From Owenia fusiformis (lineage: Eukaryota > Annelida > Polychaeta > Sabellida > Oweniidae), in the NCBI GenBank assembly GCA_903813345.2, contig CAIIXF020000007.1, forward strand, positions 17,905,564-17,969,563: a stretch of 64,000 bases of DNA, in the 5' to 3' direction. The notes below the pieces were generated by a model. It had not been told where the DNA came from. It did not search any database and worked only from the letters and a program-made list of their open reading frames with translations. This document shows positions 21,894 through 34,530 of this stretch, piece after piece. The first letter of the stretch is position 1, and every line of letters starts with the position of its first letter. The position numbers and the translations under genes are program-made.

Positions 21894-24640
21894 ATCCATA
21901 ACTTTACGTCTGATGTAGACATGGACCAAAGGACTTGGCTTGGTATGCGTATGTGATGAAGAACAGGCCAGTGCGCCGAAAAAGGTAACCCAGACAAATC
22001 TTAATAACCCAATCAAGTCCAGGATTGGTTTTAAGTCATATTTAACACAATTGGACCTTGTTCAATGTACTTTTCTCAAAAGTATAATTGGTCTATGCCC
22101 AATGGTCATGATTTTATGGGCACTTTACAAAACATGCTCCAAATGCCTAAACTTACCGAAGGCACCCATTATGAACCCCCACAATATAAACTTTGGGCCG
22201 GGGCAATTTCAAAGATAATGTGTATAGTAACAACCCTAGAAGCATCAGAGAATTGAAACAAGAGATTAAAAGGGGGATTAGAGTCACAAGATATTTGTAA
22301 GCGGGTAGTCAGACAACTTCACTCGATGCGTTCAAACTTGCCTCCAAAAGACAAGAACAGCATTTTGAGCATGTTTTGTAAAATGGCCATCAAATTATGA
22401 CCATTTGGAATAGAATGATATCTAGCAGAAGGAAATGACATTGACATTGCGCCAAATACTTAACGTCCATACCGTATGACTGAGTATTTAAGATTTATTT
22501 GGGTTGGCGTTTTTGGCTCACCTATGCACAACCTGAGACTCGATCTGGTCATTTTCCATCTACACCGATGCCATCTATCACAACAAAGCTAAGCTTAAAG
22601 TATATACATTCGATAAATCTAGTGAATTACATAAAATGTGTCACTGACAATCTGAAATATTCAAATCCTTTTTTGGGCACAATATGAATATTTTTCAGTT
22701 TTCAGAAACAACAGAAGCCGATGCCAAAACGTGTGATACGGATGGCGATGATGATAGTTTAATACGGATTCTGTTTCACACGGCGTAAGGCCTATACTAG
22801 AGCTACTAGGAAACACAAGCGCAGTATCGCTTGTAGGTAGCACGTCGAAAGAACACCGAACACAATAATCCACATCTTGACATCGCCTAATTCAGATAAT
22901 TGACTAGCAATTTACTTTACAAGCTATCAATATTATAATATTATAATTCTCCACCGATATAAAAAAAATGTGCGGAAAGATTATGTATATTAAAACATCA
23001 AATTGAAGTGAAGTGTAGTATTCAGATAATAAATGGTGGAAATCTTGCACGAAATGAAATGGGTACACAGAACCGAGCAAATCATGAGGTCATCTGTGTA
23101 TTCCTCTTAAATGATTATCAAAGTGGCATCCTTAAAAAGACAAAACGTTCCTAAAACGTCGTGGTAGGCCCTATTTACTATGTATTCATTTTCTTCATAC
23201 CTATGTAAACGTGAACCAATAAAACTGATTGTATATGACACCCTCCTTTAATATGAAAATAGTACCGTTCATTTTATATCTCACGGTTGCCTTTGCAATG
23301 GCATTCATGAAAATTAATTTAAATTCAACTATTTTGAACCTTGTCATGTTGATAGCAGATGAATACCTTAACCTTAAACTTGAAAGAATGTTTCGTTTTG
23401 TGAAACTGGATAAGTTTTTATCAAGTTAATCATCGTAATCATTTGTAAATATTGAATTTTGTTTATTAGCCAAAATCGTTTCAAGTAGATTTGATCGATT
23501 GTGACCGATTGAAATATCAGCAATGCGAATCTTAGAATAACTTTAATATCGGCCAGTGCATTTAGAAAGTGGTATTTAGAAATCTGAATCGCGGTATCTC
23601 ACAATAGGAATTTACTTTGTTTAACTAATTTGATGGAAATAAAATGAATCATAGATTGTCAAATCCCCAGGCGATTTAAACTAAAACAGACACGTCGCAG
23701 TTCAGCATCCACATGTTCACATATGGACCTCGTGTGCCAATAAACAAAATATCATCAGGAATAATATGCGTCATATTACATGTTCTAATATCGTGTTACA
23801 GCTCCGTTGGCATAATTACATCTTAATTGTAAACTGTTGTTTACTTTTAATTTCATTACTGTTTTAAAGTTATATCTATGAGTAATACTAGATATATAGC
23901 TTACCCGGTGGGATTAACTAGCTTCTTTTACTTAGCATAATATGGAATAGGAGCCATTTAGTAGTACAACAGCATCTCTGAGTACGGAGTCTACCATAAC
24001 GTTTGTTACCATACAGTACAACCGATGGGTAAAAATCACACATGGAAATAAATACATAAATCAAGATATTAAATAAAGCAAGCCTTGGGAAGTCAAGTAT
24101 TACTTGTTTAAATGAATAATGTCGGATCAAGGCTGTATAACATTATTTAGGTACATATGTCTTTTAGCTTGCCTTTCTCAGCTTACCTAATTTATTTAGC
24201 TGGAATGGTTTATATGGTTTAACTAATGATATTGAGCAGTACTAAAAACTCTAAAAGTAAAAAAGTAAACCTTTGTTATTTTGTAAATGTTTAACTTGAG
24301 ATGTATCATTAGGTCTTATTTGACGTCGTAAATACTTTATGTTGACATATTTATCAAAGTGTTATGACCTTCTAAGAACAGCAGGCTTGTTAGTTTGCTG
24401 ATGTCATGGCGTAATACCAGATGACGAAAAACGATACTATGATCAGAGACTTTAGGATGTGAGTAACAGCAGTAAATTCCTGGGATAAGTACAACTTGAA
24501 GATGTACTAACATTTCGTGTATACTGACATTCAAACAATATAAGATCAGATGACTGTTGGGGAATAAGTATCCGGGAGACAAACGTTGGAACTGAATCAT
24601 GTATTTGACATGAAAATCAGTAATAGAAGTAGAAGTAAAT
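21894..24640. other. Intergenic, no gene recognised
   Basis: Short open frames occur around 21940-22690 and 23229-23429 but none shows a domain, splice-compatible neighbours or a good start context. Confidence 0.45.
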
Positions 24641-25030
24641 CATATATGGAGCATTGGACTTATTAAAAAAGAATCGGTGTATTAAACGAGGAGTTGAAAC
24701 ATAGTTACCAAACCGAGATAAATAGCATTGGACAACGTTATTAAAAAAAAGAATCGATGTCTAAAAAGGAGTTGAAACATAGTTACCAAACCGAGATAAA
24801 GAGCATTGGACAAAGTTATTAAAAAAAGATTCGGTGTATTAAAAAGGAGTTGAAACATAGTTACCAAACCGAGATAAATAGCATTGGACAACGTTATTAA
24901 AAAAGAAATATTAAAAAGGAATTGAAACATAGTTACCAAATCGAGATAAAGAGCATTGGACAACGTTATTAAAAAAGAATCGATGTATTATTAAAGAGTT
25001 GAAGCATAGTTACCAAACCGAAATAGACTA
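24640..25030. repeat. ~78-bp tandem repeat, about 4.5 copies
   Basis: 'gttgaaacatagttaccaaa' recurs near 24692, 24769, 24848, 24918 and 24999, followed each time by 'cgagataaa(t/g)agcattggac'. Unit lengths are about 70-80 bp because the A run and a short segment vary. Confidence 0.92.
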
Positions 25031-25835
25031 ACTTTCATTGGTTCAGTTCAGTTAACTGAGCATTCATGGTCATTGGATAGTAAATAGACTGCAATTTCAT
25101 AATCGTAAGTATATACTTGATCATCATTGTGTCCCTACGATCGACTGGCGTAGTATTAGTGGGTTGGGATTTAATGAATCGTGTCAGCTGTCAGGGACCA
25201 CATCATACGATCGACTTGTTGTATCGAAAAGGAGGGTAAAATATCGTTAAAACTTAAATTGAGAAAAGTTATATAATTCCTATATATTTGATCAATTTGA
25301 TCCCGATGATGATAAGATCGAGCGGGGTAGCTATCGGTTTATTGTTTATTGAAATACTAAATTAGAAATCCTATACATTACATAAAATGCTCAATATTTT
25401 AAAGATACATTCAACGTGAAATGATCTGTTTGTCTTTTGTTAGGGCAATCATTACCAAGCTTAGTACTCTCTAATTACTTTATTGTTGGGGCGGATTTCA
25501 CAAATATAGATAATTGTCACTATGCAATTAGTGAGGATTAACGTCGAAAGTATGCGTTCCACCATTAGTTACACATACGAATTCCGGAACAAAAAGTATT
25601 AAACAATTATTAACATATAATAAACCAATGATAATGGATGACGAGCACACACCACCGGCGTCGCTCCGCTTTTAATACGCTGAAAGGCTGAACAATTATA
25701 TCCGTTTTCTCAAAGCCCGAGCCACACCAGACTGCCATTATTTTTGGGGTTTGATGTTCAAGAAAATGACAAAATTGCGTGACACACTGGGTCCATTTGA
25801 CGAAATTTAAAGAATAGTTGACCCACTTTCTGACA

Positions 25836-26230
25836 AAAGGACGATTCTCGGTTTGGAGAACGAAGTTCATCAATCTAAATGAGCATTATCCCTGCTTCGG
25901 ACAAATTTGATTTTTTTACATAATATAGATTTGAATGTCCTCTTTTGAATAGTCATAATTTGATTTGGGTAATATTTCTAGATTTTTCGCAAAAATATAT
26001 TAGCGCAGTACACTGATGAACTTCTTTCCCCAAAATCGAGACTTGTATTTTATTGAATCGGTCTAATTGAGCGTTATCCCTGCTTCAGACCAATTTGTTA
26101 TTTTTACATCTTGTAGATTTAAATGTCCTCTTTTGAAAATTCATAGTTTAATTTGGGTAATATTTCTATATTTTTCATGAAAAAAATTATAAGCCCAGGA
26201 GACTGTTCTCCAAACCGAGAATCGTCCTTT
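25836..26230. mobile_element. MITE family M1, full-length copy, 395 bp
   Basis: Inverted ends AAAGGACGATTCTCGGTTTG and its complement. Two other copies occur at 48354-48747 and 50488-50694 in the opposite orientation. The interior consists of two diverged ~190-bp halves, each with a 'tgagc(a/g)ttatccctgcttc' block and a 'gggtaatatttctaga/tatttttc' block. No coding sequence. Confidence 0.9.
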
Positions 26231-27021
26231 ATAACATCTCTCCAGAAAGAGTCTTGATCTTTTTTTGAACAAGCTTTCTAGCAACCATTTATTTCAATAT
26301 TCCATCAACGATTTTCATGTGTGAGAGGGGCCATATGACCACTTATTATCCGTTCGTGAAATGTTGCCAACATCAGTCTGCCGACCACAAGACATAGCAA
26401 CGCAATTACAGATTTGTAGTACAGTATTACCAAAATGGTAAATAACTCAGTTGTCTGATTGAAACGTTCAAAGTATACATATCAATATAAATGTATGCAT
26501 AGCTGGATGGAACATGATAAACCTTCAAAACAAACAAGGACAACCACTCTAGGACATTCTAAATATTTATGATTAACAAGCATCGTGTATGTATAACTTT
26601 TTTATTATCTACATAGATCTTTCATCGTTCTTCTACATACAACGTGAGGACAACTCTTTGAATGTCCTCGAACAAATCTTCAAAACACGATGGAGCTGAA
26701 TATTTTGCCAAGCACCATAGAGTGAGGGTAGTTCCAACAAACCTTTTCGAACAACGTGTCTAAAAATGACCAATCAATTGTGAGAGAAATCGCATTAATA
26801 TGAACTTCCAACTGCAATACTATACCTCCTTTGATAATCGCACTTATCTATTTTATACTTAGGGAGCACTTTAAAGTATCGGTAAATGGTAAATAACTAA
26901 ACAATATTTTTTGGGCTTTATGGCTTTGAGTCCCACACCCTAGTCTAAAACAGAGACGTATAAATCTCGTAAAGTGAGAGATGATCTTCAAATACAGCAT
27001 CGTTTGGGTTGAACATAAAGT
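26231..27021. other. Intergenic, nothing recognised
   Basis: AT-rich, no supported gene or repeat. Confidence 0.4.
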
Positions 27022-27235
27022 AGCGGTCACACTTGCCGTGTGGGCTCACCGTTCGCCACCGTGTGGCTAATTAAAAATTTCATGTTTTAATAAATTAATT
27101 AATTTTGTATTTGATGCGATAGGGATCATCTTGCTGTATTTTTTTTTGTTTTGCCCACTGTGTGTCTATGCCGTGCCCTGCCGTCTGGCCCAAAAGTTTT
27201 TACACGGTGGCGAACGGTGCCTAAGTGTGACCGCT
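27022..27235. mobile_element. Inverted-repeat MITE, 214 bp
   Basis: Left end AGCGGTCACACTTGCC and right end, on the other strand, AGCGGTCACACTTAGGC. Both ends share CACCGTTCGCCACCGTGT about 25 bp inside. The centre is AT-rich. No clear target duplication was found. Confidence 0.8.
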
Positions 27236-28232
27236 CCATAACATTTCTATAGATAAACAGGACCGTTTATTTTATTTGGTATTTTACATGCACTGAACTA
27301 CAATGTATATGTAAACCAAGAGAGGTCCCTTTTTGATGTTCTACCTTACCTTGATATGTTTTATCAAAGACACCCCGAGACCCAAGTATGACTCACAACC
27401 TCATTTCCCCGTAAATCGTTCGATTGAACAAATTATGGAGCTCTGACGAGTTCATTTCAACATCGTAAGGACATGATAGAGGGTCGAGTTGGGCAAAGGC
27501 TGAGGATCTAACTAATTCTCAATACCTAGTTTAGTATACGGAAATGTCATTGGGACTTTTAATACTTAACTGTCAAGTATTTGTTATTCTTTGAATTGAC
27601 TTTTGTCAAGCAACGAGAAGAGAGATGTTCAACATGCAATATTACAAATGGGACAAATCTAAATCTATTGTTATTTGATGAGTAATCAAATGTTTTACAT
27701 TCTGGTGTCCCTAATGACTGATAACGTATATTTCACTTCCTCGTCCCATTTGGAGCGATAACACATTGTTATATTGTGTGAGCAAGTGGATGCATGCTCG
27801 AGTGACGTGTGATGCTCGAAAGATCACTAATCATAACTTTCGATTTGCCTTGTAAGCTTCAAATCTTCTTCGCTGATGATACGATTATATCATACATAAG
27901 TAAAATTCTTTATTTCCTCGAGAAACTACATGTAATTTCTTCTTATTTAGTCCGTAGAAGTTATTGTCTGTAGGGTTTACCTTATTATACCAGTGAATTA
28001 CCAGTCGTCTTGCAATATACGTATATTAGCTTCAGAACACTGATAAGATAGCATACAAGGCCAAGTTGCATAACACACAACATCAATTCTAAATAATATC
28101 AGCTAAATTTGTATGTCAGAGATAAAAGGATGCTTAGTTTATCTGTTTCGTGGTAACAGAAAATTGCAAATATTTTAATTAGAACAGGATAGGTTTCAGT
28201 ATGAGCATGAGCACTTTTGTTTTCTCATTTCA
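27236..28232. other. Intergenic, nothing recognised
   Basis: AT-rich sequence upstream of the four-exon membrane gene; any promoter could not be identified. Confidence 0.4.
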
Positions 28233-28514
28233 GGCCAAGTTCCTTGAAGGATCGCCCGACAGACATAAGAAAATACAACGTATAAAGCGACAAAACAAAG
28301 AAACGAACTGTTTCACGACAAGAACAGGGAAATTGCTGTATCCGAAATAATGAGACGAATCGACTTAACAGGATAATATCGTCTAGATATACATCATATG
28401 CTGTCGGTTTTCACAATTAAATTAGACAAAACAAGGGATTTCTTAAACTATTGTGAAGACGGGAATATTAAAGCCCATAAGTGACTTTGAACATACACGA
28501 AGTGTATACACACA

Positions 28515-30510
28515 ATGGCTGGTGAGACAGTATCGCCACCTATTGGAGTAGATTGTCGAAGAGTGTGTGTGACTGACTCTCCACACGAAGGAACTAAACT
28601 ATGGACTCAGTGCGCTTGTTGGGAAGGGTACCATAACCCAGGTCCCGCAACAACAGGTTAGTCTGGAACTTACATATAATTAAACGAAAATTAGCAAATA
28701 TCATGTCTTCTTACACGTAGGCACAAATGTGTGTGCCAAAATCATACAAGTAGCAAGTGTGAGAAAAGTAGGTCTGTTATCAATTAGGAGGGCCCTTGTG
28801 GATGATTAACCAAATTCAGACGGAAGGGGGGTATAATCCATTCCAATCATATTTTAATTTCTAAAAGCAACAACAATAACAACTGCTTATAGTCTTGATA
28901 ATTCGTTACGTAAAAGAATAGATTTTTCTTTCTGATTTAGAGAAAAATGTCAAGACGTAGTTTTAATCTTACAAATATTTGGCATACTTTTGAACGCACA
29001 AAAGTAACTATACCATTTTAGAGTATGTTTTACTTTGGTTGAAGGGGACAGACCACCTTCCCTATATGCGTTATGACAAAAGGGTCGTTCGTAACACAAT
29101 ATTATCAAAATTATTCTGCCCAAAATATAGCACATGAAATAGGCCATGCGTTTTCTCAATTGCAGCACCAAACACATCTATATCACCGATGGACGTTAAT
29201 GGCAGCCATACAAAGCCAAGCAGTGAGAACATAATTCACATATTAGTGCCATCTATTGTCATGGCAGTCATCATTACTGTAGCGATAGGTGCTGCTATTA
29301 TACTCTACAGAAAGAGACGAAAATCGTCTGCAAATAAGATGAAATCAAAGGCAGCTTACATGAAGGTTGAAAACAGCTACGATTATAATGGTCACAGTGG
29401 AATGAATGGGTCAAGGTAGGAAAATTAGTGTATAGGTGAGATCTGCTCCAAATATTCGTTCTTAAAAACGAATTTGTAACACTTTCAAAACGGTCTAGCG
29501 AGTGTGCTAGTTAACGAACATATGTAAGACTTACAACGAAGTCTCGAGGAATCGTCACGTGACAAAAATCTGAAATCTCCCTGAATAGTCACGTTGACCA
29601 TTGACTCGTGTTACATCTCTACAGTAAACCATTTTTTGTATTTTTCCAGGAACAACAATGATAAAAGAGGGGATATCTATAAACAGCCATCCAGGCAAAC
29701 AGGTAAGGGCATACAGTTGATGTCCAACGACTCCGATTCAAGAAAAACTGCATGCTTGTTAATGGCTTTAAGGACGTCAATAGATGGCGAGGAATTCAAA
29801 TTGCTTCAAAGATTTCCCAAGATTGTCATTAAAAATATCCAATACCTTATGATATTCAATTTTAGAAGATGTTTTAGTTTTAATACAGTAATACTTCCAC
29901 ACGAACAAATGGGACTGGTATAAAGAACAACCCACGAGAGAAAATTGATGAACTGCGATCTTTACGAGTCCTGGCTCCCAGTAACAATAATGTTTTGAGT
30001 TTCACTTATGGTTACTATCTAATGATCACTGTTTAGTATTGTAATCCTGCTACATGACCGTACGTACCTATAGTGGAACTAGGTGCACGCTGCAATCTGA
30101 AGTGGATGCCATCCTTTAATTCTCTAGTGTCTTCATTAAGATTTTCGTCTATACCGAAACTAAGTTCACCTAGCCATTCTTTTTTCATTTCAGAAACAGC
30201 TGAACAACAAGACTACAAAGCTAGAGTATCATTCCTAAATAACAAGGAAGAAACACAGTCTCATAGCCCGGGTGGAACCAAACGAACACTCTTAGGGAAA
30301 TTCCCCACATCCGGCTCCAAGGGACTTCAAGATAAGATCCTTGAAATGACGGAGATCGTAGATATCGAGAGCGACCAGGAAGGATCGCCAATTAAATCTA
30401 AACGATCGAGAAGCACCGAGAGACGGAGCGGGAATACATCCAAGACATCTAGGAACTCATATGCACATTTACCAACGGATAGTAAATATCACAGTGGAAG
30501 CTTTGGATAA
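28515..30510 (+). CDS. Single-pass membrane protein with a basic, serine-rich tail (4 exons, 253 aa)
   Basis: Exons 28515-28656, 29166-29415, 29650-29702 and 30194-30510; all GT...AG, phases 1, 2, 1 agree, 762 nt ending in TAA. The ATG at 28515 is preceded in frame by two TGA codons, and a good acceptor at 28231-28232 suggests the leader exon starts at 28233. Residues 1-47 hold two Cys pairs (CRRVC and CACWEGY), the second resembling the end of an EGF-like domain. Residues ~70-95 (HILVPSIVMAVIITVAIG...) are the membrane span, followed by RKRRK. There is no signal peptide, so by the positive-inside rule it would be a reverse signal-anchor protein with an outside N-terminus, unless an alternative 5' exon adds one. 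The cytoplasmic tail is rich in Ser/Lys/Arg (SPIKSKRSRSTERRSG) and may be phosphorylated. Candidate AATAAA at 30919 and 30937. Function not recognised. Confidence 0.75.
29735..29975. repeat. Dispersed repeat related to 31620-31920
   Basis: In the last intron of the membrane gene. It shares 'gtcaatagatggc', 'cccaaga', 'acttcca/tacacacga/aac' and 'tacgagtcctggctccca' type blocks, in the same order, with the interior of the element at 31541-31953. Its own ends are not clear. Confidence 0.6.
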
Positions 30511-31540
30511 ATAATTCATCGTAATTACAAAATCCAATTAAAGTATCAAAGTTAGTTACTGCTTAAATCGGAAAATTATTTATTGAAGAGATGCCAATTA
30601 TATACAACATGCAAAACTGAATGCCACAAGAATTATCCCTGCAGAAAATGAAGTGACAAGCACAGACTGACATAGTCTTTCTTAATCTTAAATATATGCA
30701 TGAATATGATGCGGATCATAGGATAATACTAATATAACAAGGCATCGTCATCCGTCCAGTAGTTCAAAAAAGGAATGGATAGCAGAATTGCTTGTATTCA
30801 TTGAAAGATGGCAGGGTAATCCATCTTGTCTATCAATGCCATCTTTGTTAGAAAAATGTTTATTAAAGAAACACAATTCTTAACCTGACCAGATTCTGTC
30901 GGTCTATCTTGAAGTGGCAATAAATACTAGGTATGAATAAAGAGTAAGTTTCAGACAATTCTACATTGTCGTTTGCTCTCATCATTCCATGTCATGCCCA
31001 TTTTCTACAGTCCAAAAGTTCTGATTTTATTCAAGATAATCTATTCTTGAGGTTACCTGTTTCTGTAATTGATCTTTCTCAAAATAAGGAGTGCAAAGGA
31101 AACGCTGACACACAAGTTTGCTTCCGAAATTTCCCAGTCTTTAGTCTTTGCTGCCACTTTAACTTCCAGCCATTGGTTTTCTACAGCCTTGTGTCAGAAA
31201 CTAAATGTATCTGCTCTGATGTGTAATGATCTCTAATAATTATAGACTACTATATGGATGCTAAAACTACAAATGACTTGAAATCTAGTTGAAACAGAAA
31301 GTCACTATAAATTGTCGAATAATCTTATTCAGTTCCCTTTTCAAAGAAATTAGTCGAAAATTCATGCGTAGATATAACAATCATATTATGATTCATTAAG
31401 CACAAAACAGAAAATGGATATCATAGTTTACTTTTATCCTCCCCAAGGGCGTTACAATACCCAGTATAGTTCCTCACTTCCGTTACGTGTTAACGGAACT
31501 TTTAAAAACAGTTATAACATCTGCAGTTATAAATATGCAT
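30511..31540. other. Intergenic and 3' UTR
   Basis: Contains the putative polyadenylation signals of the preceding membrane gene (AATAAA at 30919-30924 and 30937-30942). No other gene is seen. Confidence 0.5.
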
Positions 31541-31953
31541 TTGCTGGAATTACACCAGAAAAACCGCTAAAAGCGCTTTAGTGGAAAGCGCTTTACAAAA
31601 TCGCCATCCTGATTACACCAACAATGGCCTTCAGGACTGTCAATAGATGGCATAAAATCCACTAGGTTTAACAGCATGTAAAAATATCTCAAAAAATCTC
31701 CCAAGATAAATGTTATTGAAAATGTCCAAAACTTTATGATTTTGAATCTTCAAACATGTTTGTAAGTAATAATGAAGGAAAATTTAATATTTATTTGATA
31801 AATGTAGTAAATTTGAAGTTTTAAAACAGCAATACTTACACACAAACCAATTGGCCAGATGTGAACAACAACCTAGTAGTTAACTGTCATCTATACGAGT
31901 CCTTGCTCCCATTCCAAAGCGCCTTGTATCTTTTTCGGGTGTAATTCCAGCAA
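31541..31953. mobile_element. Terminal-inverted-repeat element, ~413 bp
   Basis: Left end TTGCTGGAATTACACCAGAA and right end, on the other strand, TTGCTGGAATTACACCCGAA; AGCGCTTT/GGCGCTTT follow inside each end. The flanks are compatible with a 3-bp ATT duplication if the element is taken to begin TGCTGG. No transposase frame. Confidence 0.75.
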
Positions 31954-32620
31954 TTCTGCTCTACGAACAATCAAGAAATTAACACCGTAAACGGAGGAGT
32001 CAACCAGACAGTTGGCAAGAAGATGGAAGAACATGTCTCCTAATGCAAAAATACAAAAGGGTGCTCCCATCACACACTGTCTCTTTAATCGTTCAGCCTC
32101 CGTAACTACATGTACTGTACATGTATAATGAGTAATTGTTTAAATCATTCTGGCGTCTCACTAACTCATTCGTTTACAAACGCTTATTTTCTGATGCTGA
32201 TCATATTATGTTTCTGCAACACATTGTCTTAAACATTCTTGCCTACAACTCATGAAATCATGGAAAGGTTTTATTACCGAACCGGATCCGTTTTCAAACC
32301 AGTTTGAATAGTTTCACAACACCATGGCGTTTGAATCGAAGAGTAACATGTTATTCATATAGATATAGTATTTGCAAAACTTATGCATTGACATATTAGC
32401 GCAACATTTGTTATCACAGGGGTTAACCCAATCTCACGACATAATTGTTACCTATCTGATTGATACACCGTTCTCAAACTTTAATAGATTCACTTCAGAA
32501 CAGGGAGGGCATTGTGCGCGTAGCAAATGATACAAAAACCGAACGTACATCAATAGAGCGCGGGTGTTCTACACAATGGGCCACCATAAAAGACTAATTA
32601 GCGAATTTGAAACTTGATAA

Positions 32621-33616
32621 CACGGGGTACCATCGAATAATTTTGGCAACGTACCGGAGAACGACATTTTACTAAGAAATGACAATAATTTAGCACAATA
32701 TATTTTTTAACTAGAGTTCTATTTTTATTTTGACAAAAGTAAGTATTCCATGCAATAACTATTTCATCCATGAGTTTGTAGGAATTCTGTTGGAACCCAG
32801 TTCTGATCAAGTACGAAGTTATTGAAATCGGCGCAGACGGACTTTACTCCGAAAGATGGTTTTTCGATTATAACTTTTCACAACATTTAAGTATAGACTT
32901 TTGAAAAAAGTACAGAATAGTCCTTATACTTTTGAATAATTCTGTTATTTCTGATTCACACGACTCTGATTTGTTTAATTAAAAAAAAGTTTTAAAAATA
33001 TTACTTAGGAACGTAACCGGAGCTGGGAACGTAACCGGAGCAGATCAGTTGAATTATTTAATCAAAAAAATTAAAATATATGATTTAAAGCACATATACT
33101 AATTCAAAAACATTCGGGATTGTTCGAATGCGTATTTATTAATATATATGCTTTAAATCATATATTTTTTTAAATTATATAATTCAACTGATCTGCTCCG
33201 GTTACGTTCCCAGCTCCGGTTACGTTCCTAAGTAATATTTTTAAAACTTTTTTTTTAATTAAACAAATCAGAGTCGTGTGAATCAGAAATAACAGAATTA
33301 TTCAATAGTATAAGGACTATTCTGTACTTTTTTCAAAAGTCTATACTTAAATGTTGTAAAAAGTTATAATCGAAAAACCATCTTTCGGAGTAAAGTCCGA
33401 CTGCGCCGATTTCAATAACTTCGTACTTGATCTGAACTGGGTTCCAACAGAATTCCTACAAACTCATGAATGAAATAGCCATTGCATGGAATACTTACTT
33501 TTGTCAAAATCAAAGTAGAACTCTAGTTAAAAAATATATTGTGCTAAATTATTGCCATTTCTTAGTAAAATGTCGTTCTCCGGTACGTTGCCAAAATTAT
33601 TCGATGGTACCCCGTG
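32621..33616. mobile_element. 996-bp near-perfect palindrome (foldback element), 5-bp GATAA duplication
   Basis: The arms 32621-33116 and 33125-33616 are inverted copies along their whole length with few mismatches or small indels, separated by an 8-nt loop between CATTCG and CGAATG. Ends are CACGGGGTACCATCG and its complement. GATAA flanks both sides (32616-32620 and 33617-33621), which marks it as an inserted element. Each arm also carries a direct repeat GGAACGTAACCGGAGC twice. No coding frame. A transcript through it would fold into a ~490-bp hairpin. Confidence 0.95.
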
Positions 33617-33949
33617 GATAAATACTCATAAAATCAATTGTAAAGTTTAGCAATTATGAGTTCGGTAGGTTCAAGATTGAGTGAATCCAAATAAATAATG
33701 TATCTACGCAGTTGAAATTAATGTGAAATGTTTTTCGATTTACCATTGATTTAGTCTTGCTTTAGATTGTGAATCAGACCTCCCCCTTATCTACTTCACC
33801 AACCACACGACTCACAGGGGCTCGTAGCTGGACTTACAATTGATTTTCCCGATCGATTTCAAAACCTACAGAAACCTATAGCCACGGAGCAAATGTTACC
33901 AAGTAATTCCACACAGAGAAGCCCACTTCGCGAATCCAATGTAACGAGC

Positions 33950-34530
33950 TACCCCTACTATCACACCAAACTAGTTCTCACTACGTTCTCGCAAACGGGC
34001 TTAAACTGTGCATGGACGGATTTGACGTACTAAGAACCCACTAAGAACCGTTTGGGATCTGTTTACAAACTTCATGAAACTACTAGAACGAGTAGGTCCT
34101 CCAGCACTTAGAGCATGCTCAAAATTTTCCAGGTGATCGTCAAAACGTTGCCGAATCGGTTTTAAACTGTGTGCGAACTGAATGAACGTAGCTACAACGT
34201 TCTACGGTCTGTTTACGAACTTCATGGACTTTCCCGGACGGGGTATGTGATTTAGAATTTTGAATCGATTCAAAATTCGATGGCGACCATGCCGTTCTAT
34301 AATCAGGTCATGATGACCTTCTAGACTAAGGGACGGTTTATACTTCGTTGCACACCGACGAACACTGAACGAACTGCGAATGAGATGGACGTATTGAAGA
34401 CTGTTTATGAACGAAGTAGCTAATTATTTTAGACATATATCCCGACCGCAGCCAGATTGAGGCCGTTTTACGACATTTCCGTAGGACTGGCAAGAACGGG
34501 TAAGAACTAGTTTGGTGTGATAGGGGGGTA
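33950..34530. mobile_element. Terminal-inverted-repeat element, ~580 bp
   Basis: Left end TACCCCTACTATCACACC and right end, on the other strand, TACCCCCCTATCACACC, each continuing AAACTAGTTCT. TA lies at both edges. Inside, blocks like 'ggtctgtttacgaacttcat' and 'ttaaactgtg' repeat loosely two to three times about 120-160 bp apart. No transposase frame. Confidence 0.75.

Noticed and set aside
21940-22690. Overlapping frames just after the satellite array that might be a gene remnant
   Set aside because: No motif of any transposase, reverse transcriptase or host family could be identified in any frame.
24682-24963. 93-residue hydrophobic repeat protein on the minus strand
   Set aside because: Lies wholly within a tandem repeat; the frame results from near-multiple-of-three unit lengths, with no supporting promoter, splice site or homology.
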